Assembly (NCBI GenBank): GCA_034111325.1
Contig: JAWUXM010000022.1
Location: 1 to 16,298, forward strand
Source: JAWUXM01 sp034111325
GTDB taxonomy: Bacteria > Pseudomonadota > Alphaproteobacteria > Rickettsiales > JABIRX01
DNA length: 16,298 bases
Direction of reading: 5' to 3'
The notes under the pieces were generated by a model that had not been told where the DNA came from, searched no databases, and saw only the letters and a list, made by a program, of their open reading frames with translations. Shown here piece after piece: positions 7,391 through 13,341 of this stretch (position 1 is its first letter; each line of letters begins with the position of its first letter). The translations under genes and the position numbers were made by a program.

Positions 7391-8659
7391 CTAGAATTTA
7401 GCACCCAAAGTTACCCAAAATTTCTCAGTATCGGTTGCGAATTTTTTTGCATCATAATTAGCATATTTTAGACCAACACTATAATATTTTTTGAAGGCTT
7501 TGCTAATTGAAGCATCATATTCACGTCCATAGTCTCTTTGTGAATCGGCAGTTGTGCCATTCTCAGCGCTAAAACGATGATATGCGAGTTTGGTTTTAAT
7601 GCCGTTCAAGAAGTTATTAGAGTTTGGTAATTTATATTCTAAACTAGCGTAGTGATCACGCAAACCATTAGCTGGAGTAGTCAGAAATTTATCCGCCCAG
7701 CCATTATGTCCATGTAGAGTTGCAAATGGCGTTGCAAAGCCGACATTATGGCTATTGCCTTTTCCACCGCCTAAGCTTTCAATACCGCCTTTTAATGAGG
7801 CGTTGTTATAAGACAAGCCTGCTTCTAATAAATAATAGGCAACGTTGATATCATCTACGTTGCTTGCATAGTCGCTTTGTTTTGCATATTCAGCAGTATA
7901 TAGCGCTTTTAATGAATCATTAATCGCACTATCACCAGTAAATCTCAAACCAAAAGTTTTGGTAGAAAGGGTGGAGTTGTCCCTTACGTTAAAAAGGTAA
8001 GAATAGGCTACTAAATCTCCTGCATCCAAACCGCTATATTTTGCGTTTATGATATGGCTGCGTGAAGCTAAGTCGCCATTAGCATGAGTATCACCCTGAA
8101 TACGGTTAACATTGCCGATGAAAGAATATGTTAGTTTAGTATCTTTGATTGATTGATTTACAGCAGTTACTGCATCAAAACTCTGGTCATTTTGACGCCA
8201 GCCAACAGTACCAACAAATCTTTGATTGTCTAAATCAATACCTTGGCGACCAGCAATTAACTGTGTATCCTTAACGCCAGAATAGGTAATATTTGCATGG
8301 TTAATTTCTGTGCCAGTTGGGTCAATTACCGCAGGATATTGGGTTTTATTATTAGTTGAGCTGTTATAATGTTCAGCACCGAAGGTTGCGACATCTTGAA
8401 TTTGAATATTTCCTTTGAAATCATAAAAATCAGCAGTTTCGTAGCTAATATTTGTGCGAAGAGTAGAGGCATTTGCGCTTTGTGCAAAGCCATCTTGGTC
8501 GACTAATTCATAGCGATAACGTGCATCAAGTGAGAATTTACCATTTTTAAGTGCCTTAGCAAAATCATCATTCATATCTGCTTGGGCACTGAGCGTTGAA
8601 ACGCTTACTAATGCAGAAGCGATTAATAATGTTTTATTGAATATTTTCTTTGAAGACAT
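7391..8659 (-). CDS. outer-membrane porin-like beta-barrel protein
   Basis: This 422-residue protein has a clear signal peptide: positive start MSSKKIFNK, a hydrophobic core to about residue 22, and likely cleavage after SAQA at residue 27. The mature part is made of alternating amphipathic strands rich in Y, N, S and G and ends in FWVTLGAKF; a terminal phenylalanine is the outer-membrane insertion signal. The run IAGRQGIDLDNQRFVGTVGWRQ resembles OprD/alginate-export-type porins, which take up small solutes through the outer membrane; the substrate cannot be told. A CAGGTAA ribosome site precedes the ATG. The gene appears intact although gene fragments flank it on both sides. Confidence 0.85.
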   Translation of the reverse strand: MSSKKIFNKTLLIASALVSVSTLSAQADMNDDFAKALKNGKFSLDARYRYELVDQDGFAQSANASTLRTNISYETADFYDFKGNIQIQDVATFGAEHYNSSTNNKTQYPAVIDPTGTEINHANITYSGVKDTQLIAGRQGIDLDNQRFVGTVGWRQNDQSFDAVTAVNQSIKDTKLTYSFIGNVNRIQGDTHANGDLASRSHIINAKYSGLDAGDLVAYSYLFNVRDNSTLSTKTFGLRFTGDSAINDSLKALYTAEYAKQSDYASNVDDINVAYYLLEAGLSYNNASLKGGIESLGGGKGNSHNVGFATPFATLHGHNGWADKFLTTPANGLRDHYASLEYKLPNSNNFLNGIKTKLAYHRFSAENGTTADSQRDYGREYDASISKAFKKYYSVGLKYANYDAKKFATDTEKFWVTLGAKF

Positions 8660-8673
8660 ATTATTACCTGTAG

Positions 8674-8865
8674 TTAATTTTTACTTAAGATCTGCTTTCT
8701 GTTTGCACTTAAAAGTTGCGAAAGTGTAAGATGCAAGTGATTGATTTTTAAGGGGTTCTTCTTTAATTCATAAATTTTCCTTATATCAATAAGCTTCATA
8801 CCCTTTATTTTCTGTGCATCTTTGCCGATTTCAGGCAATATTTCTTGGCGATGATAGCGTGACAT
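8674..8865 (-). pseudogene. N-terminal stub of a ThiF/MoeB/HesA-type adenylyltransferase
   Basis: The 63-codon frame begins MSRYHRQEILPEIGKDAQKI, closely matching the start of E1-like enzymes of the ThiF/MoeB family, which read (R/K)Y.RQ..LPEIG..GQ.KL before the GxGGLG nucleotide-binding loop. After about residue 27 the similarity ends, and the loop, catalytic cysteine and zinc cysteines are all missing. The rest of the frame overlaps the porin 5' region. I read it as a decayed gene whose 3' part was lost, perhaps when the porin gene arrived. Translation of a tiny peptide cannot be excluded. Confidence 0.6.
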
Positions 8866-8951
8866 GATTTCTATAACAATATTAAGAACAACTGCTGCTT
8901 AGCTGTTTCTCCCTTCATTGTAAAGTGTTTATAGCTATTTGTGTAGGGTTC

Positions 8952-8969
8952 GACACTCCCATGTTGCCT
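8952..8969. repeat. 18-bp direct repeat, right copy
   Basis: This is an exact copy of the 18 bases at 7264-7281, lying 43 bases before the -35 box of the LRR gene. With the left copy it delimits a 1.7-kb block holding the porin gene and the ThiF stub. Confidence 0.85.
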
Positions 8970-9011
8970 ACTCTGTTTTACCTAACCATATAATTTTTTT
9001 GCAACTTTCAC

Positions 9012-9040
9012 TTGCATGACCTCTAAAATTATGCTATAGT
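9012..9040 (+). promoter_or_regulatory. sigma-70 promoter of the LRR gene
   Basis: TTGCAT (9012-9017) and TATAGT (9035-9040) are spaced by 17 bases, with an extended -10 TGC just upstream of the hexamer. The predicted start near 9047 gives a leader of about 25 bases that contains the AAAGAGGTG ribosome site (9061-9069). Confidence 0.75.
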
Positions 9041-9072
9041 CAGTTGAAATTAATCAATAAAAAGAGGTGATT

Positions 9073-11481
9073 ATGGCAAGAGAAAGAAAAGAACTAGAAA
9101 ATATTAAATCTTACAAACTCACTCCAGAAATCTTAGAGAAGATACGTAATAATCAGGTTGGTGAGCTGAACTTATCTTATGCCAAGCCTAATGAGGAAGA
9201 GGTAAAGAAGCTTGCTGAGGCTTTGCAAGAGAATAAGAGCCTGACTTTTCTTAATCTTTGGAGTAACCACATTGGTGATGAAGGAGTAAAGGCACTTGCT
9301 GAGGCTTTGCAAGAGAATAAGAGTCTGACTTCTCTTAATCTTGGGGGTGATGCGTATGGGATAAACGACATTGGTGTTGAAGGGGCAAAGGCACTTGCTC
9401 AGGCTTTGCAAGAGAATAAGAGTCTGACTTCTCTTAATCTTGCGCTTAACAATATTGGTGCTGCAGGAGCAAAGGCACTTGCTGAGGCTTTGAAAGTGAA
9501 TAAGAGTCTGACTTCTCTTGAACTTGGGGTTAACAAGATTGGTGCTAAAGGAGCAAAGGCAATTGCTCAGGCTTTGCTAAAGAATAGCAGTTTGAAGACT
9601 CTTAATCTTAGGATTAACAACATTTGTGCCAAAGGAGCAAAGGCACTTGCTCATGCTTTGCAAGAGAATAAGAGTCTGACTTTTCTTAATCTTGAGAATA
9701 ACAACATTGGTGCTGCAGGAGCAAAGGCAATTGCTCAGGCTTTGCAAGTGAATAAGAGTCTGACTTCTCTTAATCTTGAAGAAAACGACATTGGTGCTAC
9801 AGGAGCAAAGGCACTTGCTGATGCTTTGCAAAAGAATAAGAGTCTGACTTCTCTTGATCTTAGGTATAACAAGATTGGTGATGAAGGAACAAAGGCAATT
9901 GCTCAGGCTTTGGAAAAGAATGAGAGTCTGACTTCTCTTAATCTTAGGTATAACAAGATTGGTGATGAAGGAGCAAAGGCACTTGCTGATGCTTTGCAAG
10001 AGAATAAGAGTCTGACTTCTCTTGATCTTGGGTATAACAATATCAGCGAAGAATTAAAATCCCAAATCGAAACCCTAATCGAAAGAAACTGTAAAATAAG
10101 AGACGAATTCCTCAGCCAAACCAAAGAAACAATAAAAACACTCAATAATAAAAACAATGATAGTGGCATAGAGCACCTCAAATCCAAAATGGCAGAAACC
10201 CCACTAGCACATCAAATCTATGCCTTATCAGAAATCATTGAAGAAACCTTGTCATTAGATAAAGATAGTCAAAAAGACGATCTTTCCAAGCACATAGAAA
10301 TGATCAAGTTTTTTCTAAGTCAAAACGTAGCAATAGAGCCTGCAACCCTAGAGAAAGTAAAAGCAAGCAAAAACCAAACCCTATCTGTTTTGCTTCAGTC
10401 TTTTGACAAAAATTCAGCTCTAGAACAAGAAGAAGCAAAAGTGGGAGCATTATATAAAGGACAGTTAGAAGAGAAGAAGAGTTCTAGCCTGCCACGGGCT
10501 GAGGATTTGCAAGCTCCGCGCGCTGCGGTCGGGATGCTAGCCAAGGGATCTCAGGTAGCGCAGCGCCGTGGCACTTTTGACAACATCTTAGTAAATCTTA
10601 CACGGCAAGAATTAGACACACTCAGAGCAAATATTGCAAACTTGCAGGATCTATCTGCATTAAGTAAAAACACTCTTCAAACTAACTCTCTGGAGGTTAG
10701 AAAGTTATTACAGAATCATGCAGGTAATCTTGCAGAGATTGGTTCAGGTCATGTATCCAATAAACAGGCAAGGGATTATTATTTAAACATTATCAGTAGT
10801 TTAAATGGTGCATATGTTGCTTCTTCTGCAGTAGGCAGCGGAATAATAGATGATGATAGGGTAGATAATGTCGGCAAGGTGATTAACACAGTTAGTCAAG
10901 TTATCCCTATGGCGGGTGTTGTTGCTACAGTGCTTGTCTCTGTTTTGAGTGGTGTTGATCCTGAAATGCAGAAAGCAAAACTAAATCGCTTTGCAGCGCT
11001 TAATGCCTCTGTAGCTGATTTTGATGCAATTTCTAAAGCTGTTGCCCAAGAATTAATGAATCATCAGCGTCATTTAAATGCAGAAGGTGCAGAGAAAGAC
11101 ATAGAGACAATGCTAAACTCAATATTTTCGGGCAAAGTTTTACCAAGCAATAATATAGCAGGTGAGTTGGTTGAAGTTATAACTGGTAGAGCGTCTGAAA
11201 TTAAACATGCAGCGCCTCCTGCTGTAGCTGTTAGCTTTGTAGCGAGGCACGCACCTCGCCCAGCACCATCTCCATCTCCTAATCAGAGTGATATTCTTGC
11301 TCAGACTCTAGCTGAGTTGGCGGAGACAAAAGCAGCCTTAGCAGAAGCACAGGCAAAGCTAAGTCATCAGGATAGGCAAACTCCAGTTCCACGTCAAATC
11401 ATGGAAAATGTTGTACGTAAGGTAGTCTTCGCAGAAGCGCAGAAAAAGCTAAATCATGAGAACAGTCAGGGAAGGTGGTAA
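9073..11481 (+). CDS. large leucine-rich-repeat protein, candidate host-interaction protein
   Basis: The protein has 802 residues from the ATG at 9073. The GTG at 9067 is also in frame but lies inside the ribosome site AAAGAGGTG. Residues 30-340 hold ten near-identical 28-residue leucine-rich repeats of the ribonuclease-inhibitor/NOD type (xGAKALAxALQENKSLTSLNLxxNxIG). The second is 33 long. Residues 473-500 are coded by a GC-rich palindromic insertion. Residues 503-690 form an unrecognised domain with a hydrophobic stretch at about 603-625 (VINTVSQVIPMAGVVATVLV). A Pro-rich linker leads to a coiled-coil-like tail with two AEAQxKLxH motifs 30 residues apart. No signal peptide is visible. Such LRR proteins are often secreted effectors in intracellular bacteria. 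That role is inferred; secretion signals and targets are not visible. Confidence 0.85.
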   Translation: MARERKELENIKSYKLTPEILEKIRNNQVGELNLSYAKPNEEEVKKLAEALQENKSLTFLNLWSNHIGDEGVKALAEALQENKSLTSLNLGGDAYGINDIGVEGAKALAQALQENKSLTSLNLALNNIGAAGAKALAEALKVNKSLTSLELGVNKIGAKGAKAIAQALLKNSSLKTLNLRINNICAKGAKALAHALQENKSLTFLNLENNNIGAAGAKAIAQALQVNKSLTSLNLEENDIGATGAKALADALQKNKSLTSLDLRYNKIGDEGTKAIAQALEKNESLTSLNLRYNKIGDEGAKALADALQENKSLTSLDLGYNNISEELKSQIETLIERNCKIRDEFLSQTKETIKTLNNKNNDSGIEHLKSKMAETPLAHQIYALSEIIEETLSLDKDSQKDDLSKHIEMIKFFLSQNVAIEPATLEKVKASKNQTLSVLLQSFDKNSALEQEEAKVGALYKGQLEEKKSSSLPRAEDLQAPRAAVGMLAKGSQVAQRRGTFDNILVNLTRQELDTLRANIANLQDLSALSKNTLQTNSLEVRKLLQNHAGNLAEIGSGHVSNKQARDYYLNIISSLNGAYVASSAVGSGIIDDDRVDNVGKVINTVSQVIPMAGVVATVLVSVLSGVDPEMQKAKLNRFAALNASVADFDAISKAVAQELMNHQRHLNAEGAEKDIETMLNSIFSGKVLPSNNIAGELVEVITGRASEIKHAAPPAVAVSFVARHAPRPAPSPSPNQSDILAQTLAELAETKAALAEAQAKLSHQDRQTPVPRQIMENVVRKVVFAEAQKKLNHENSQGRW
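9203..10050 (+). repeat. ten-unit 84-bp tandem repeat coding leucine-rich repeats
   Basis: The motif GCTTTGC or a close variant recurs at 9220, 9304, 9403, 9487, 9571, 9655, 9739, 9823, 9907 and 9991. The period is exactly 84 bases except one 99-base step caused by a 5-codon insertion. Long tracts such as AATAAGAGTCTGACTTCTCT are identical between most units, including silent sites, so the units are recently duplicated or homogenised. Confidence 0.95.
10490..10573 (+). repeat. 84-bp GC-rich palindromic element inserted in frame
   Basis: The element starts TGCCACGG (10490-10497) and ends CCGTGGCA (10566-10573), a perfect 8-bp terminal inverted repeat. It also holds the internal pair GCGCTGCG (10520-10527) and CGCAGCGC (10559-10566). 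By hand count 56 of 84 bases are G or C, against a clearly AT-rich setting. The length is exactly 28 codons and the frame stays open, adding LPRAEDLQAP...QVAQRRG to the LRR protein. This matches the style of Rickettsia palindromic elements found inside protein genes. Whether it belongs to a named family needs a search. Confidence 0.75.
11341..11460 (+). repeat. 30-bp direct repeat in the LRR gene 3' end
   Basis: GCAGAAGCACAGGCAAAGCT (from 11341) and GCAGAAGCGCAGAAAAAGCT (from 11431) begin two diverged 30-base copies exactly 90 bases apart. They encode AEAQAKLSHQ and AEAQKKLNHE in the C-terminal coiled-coil-like tail. This suggests an old duplication of a 30-residue helical unit. Confidence 0.6.
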
Positions 11482-11635
11482 TAATCTAGGCAAAGCTCCT
11501 TGTGTCGATGGTAAAGCCTTGTGGAGTTGGTAGAAGGCTAAAATCAAACTTTTTACTTTGTGGTGCTAATGATTCTAACGTCTCCGCTAGACAAATAACT
11601 TATATGTTTAATGCCTTTGTAGAGTCTAATAAATA

Positions 11636-12433
11636 TTAATGAAACGCTTCATTAAGCAGTTTGATAATTTGCTTATGTAAATTGCGATCACCACAGGCGA
11701 TTACTTGTCCTTGTGAGTTTTCGTTTAATTCTTTGCCTTGCCAATCTGTAATCTCACCGCCAGCTGATTTGATCAAAAGTACCAAAGGCATAAAATCATG
11801 TGGTTTTAGCCCTGCCTCAATAACAATATCAATATAACCAGAGCTTAACAAAGCGTAGCTATAAGCGTCGCCACCGAAAAAAACGCCGCCATATTTTTGA
11901 TATTTGGTTTTGCTTGAAACAATGTTGAATTTCGCTAATTCTTCAGCTGTAAATAAATTTGGTGAAGTAGTGTTTAAAATTGCCTTATTCAGACTTTCAC
12001 ATGTGCGGGTTTTTACGCGTTGCTTATTTAGGGTAGGGTTTTCACCGGCAACAGCGAGCCAGCGCTCATTAGTAATTGGTTGGTTGACCAAGGATAAAAT
12101 CAATTCACCATTATAGGTTAAGGCCAAGAGATTGGTAAAGGTTAGTTTGCCGCTAATAAAGGCAGTTGTGCCGTCGATCGGGTCTATAAACCATTTATAG
12201 CCAGAATTGCCTTCTAACTCACCATATTCTTCACCAGAGATGGCATGTGTTGGGTACTTTGCTTCTAACTCGTCACGGATGAATTTTTCAATTTCCATAT
12301 CTGCGATAGTAACAGGAGATTTATCATCTTTTTCTAATTCTCCGTTATATTCCTTACGGAAATATTTACGTGATATATCACCACTTACATCAGCAAGATA
12401 TTCGGCGAATTCGACTAATTCTGTTTTTATCAT
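11636..12433 (-). CDS. inositol-monophosphatase-family phosphatase, HisN-like
   Basis: The 265-residue protein carries the complete metal-dependent phosphatase set: GEEYGE (E68-E69), the DPIDGTTAF motif (D84, D87, G88, T89), GGDAYSYALLSSGYIDIVIE and a C-terminal KPHDFMPLV...SAGGEITDWQG with D213. Within the family the wording FIDPIDGTTAFISGKLTFTNLLAL and PHDFMPLVLLIKSAGGEITDWQG is closest to histidinol-phosphatase HisN of alphaproteobacteria; general inositol or nucleotide phosphatases (SuhB, CysQ) are further away. No histidine genes are nearby, so the substrate is open. The start ATG has no strong ribosome site. The gene stands alone, convergent with the LRR gene. Confidence 0.85.
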   Translation of the reverse strand: MIKTELVEFAEYLADVSGDISRKYFRKEYNGELEKDDKSPVTIADMEIEKFIRDELEAKYPTHAISGEEYGELEGNSGYKWFIDPIDGTTAFISGKLTFTNLLALTYNGELILSLVNQPITNERWLAVAGENPTLNKQRVKTRTCESLNKAILNTTSPNLFTAEELAKFNIVSSKTKYQKYGGVFFGGDAYSYALLSSGYIDIVIEAGLKPHDFMPLVLLIKSAGGEITDWQGKELNENSQGQVIACGDRNLHKQIIKLLNEAFH

Positions 12434-12539
12434 TTACTTTAATGGTTTGCTGCTTAAAGATCCGGCAGGCTAGAGATTTTTCAATTGATGTCAAATAGAT
12501 ATGGGTTTACGGCTTTGTTCTTAACTAAACATAATTTTT

Positions 12540-13106
12540 ATGGATAAAAATTTTTATATCTTAGCGGGTCCTAATGGCGCAGGTAAGACCACATTATCAG
12601 AATCAATTTTGCGTGAGATATTCCATTGTAGAAATTTTATTAATGGAGATGAAATTGCCAAAGGTTTATCACCTCTTGAAACAGATAAATTCAATGTGCA
12701 GGCTGGCAGGATAATGCTGAAGCAGATTGAATATTATGCTAATTTAGGTGAGAGTTTTTCTGTTGAAACCACCCTTTCTAGTAGGCTTTATCTTAAAAAA
12801 ATTAATAATCTTAGAGAGCTTGGCTATAATATTGTACTGTTTTTTATTTATTTGCCAAATGTGGTTATGGCAATAGAGCGTGTTAAAATAAGGGTTTTAA
12901 AAGGTGGTCATAACATTCCAGTTAAAATAATTAGAAGGAGGTATAAAAGAGGCTTGTTGAATTTATTTGGCGAATATGCTGATGCTGTTGATGAACTATA
13001 TGTTTATAGCAATACTGCTAATCTATCTAAAATCTTTTCAAAAACTGCTAATGGTAAAATAGAGGTTTCTGATAAAGATTTATATAATAAAATAAAGGGT
13101 AAGTAA
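12540..13106 (+). CDS. zeta-toxin-like P-loop kinase
   Basis: The 188-residue protein begins almost at once with Walker A, AGPNGAGKTTLSES (residues 9-22). It continues with INGDEIAKGLSP, a probable acidic catalytic region, then SVETTLSS, and the arginine-rich RVKIRVLKGGHNIPVKIIRRRY. This order matches the zeta-toxin-like family of small ATPases (COG4185 type), whose characterised members phosphorylate UDP-N-acetylglucosamine and block wall synthesis. Activity here is inferred only. There is no ribosome site: a CATAAT -10 (12530-12535) with TTTACG 18 bases upstream places transcription at about the ATG, so the mRNA may be leaderless. A 67-residue gene follows after one base. Confidence 0.8.
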   Translation: MDKNFYILAGPNGAGKTTLSESILREIFHCRNFINGDEIAKGLSPLETDKFNVQAGRIMLKQIEYYANLGESFSVETTLSSRLYLKKINNLRELGYNIVLFFIYLPNVVMAIERVKIRVLKGGHNIPVKIIRRRYKRGLLNLFGEYADAVDELYVYSNTANLSKIFSKTANGKIEVSDKDLYNKIKGK

Positions 13107-13107
13107 T

Positions 13108-13311
13108 ATGCTTAAATTAATGGATAGGGTATTAAAAGTTGGCAATATCGCAATCGCTGAAGCAAAAAGAGAAAACGAAGTATATGAAAAACATCTCATA
13201 GCTTTTGCTAAGAAAATAGGTTTGCATAAAAAATCTAAAACTATAGAAGAAGCAGGAAATAAAGCCCTTTTATGGATGAAGGAGAAAGAGAAATATAAAA
13301 TATACCATTAG
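13108..13311 (+). CDS. small protein partnered with the zeta-like kinase, possible antitoxin
   Basis: This 67-residue, highly charged, mostly helical protein starts one base after the kinase stop, so the two are surely co-transcribed and probably translationally coupled. An AGGGTAAG lies just upstream of its ATG. The stretch IAIAEAKRENE resembles the N-terminal helix of small proteins that commonly accompany COG4185-type kinases, which supports an antitoxin role. I do not recognise a named family. Other readings are an unrelated small cytoplasmic protein or a truncated partner, since the usual C-terminal half of such partners is not evident. Confidence 0.6.
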   Translation: MLKLMDRVLKVGNIAIAEAKRENEVYEKHLIAFAKKIGLHKKSKTIEEAGNKALLWMKEKEKYKIYH

Positions 13312-13341
13312 TTTTGTTACGTCTTAAAATTATCAAATTTC

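Noticed and set aside
9067..9072. GTG at 9067 as start of the LRR protein
   Set aside because: It forms part of the ribosome site AAAGAGGTG; the ATG at 9073 is correctly spaced from it.
9203..10050. CRISPR-like or satellite array
   Set aside because: The repeats have no unique spacers and translate cleanly as leucine-rich repeats.
9172..10187. Several minus-strand open frames with repeated SKCLC/ITNVV text
   Set aside because: They are antisense shadows of the 84-bp LRR repeats and inherit their periodicity.
11515..11539. AGCCTT/AAGGCT stem as terminator of the LRR gene
   Set aside because: Only six pairs with a 13-base loop, and the nearest T-run is more than ten bases away.
11508..11639. 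43-codon plus-strand frame starting MVKPCGVGRR and ending ESNKY
   Set aside because: No ribosome site, no recognisable family, and it runs into the 3' end of the phosphatase gene. A chance frame in AT-rich DNA is the simpler reading, though it could be a gene remnant.
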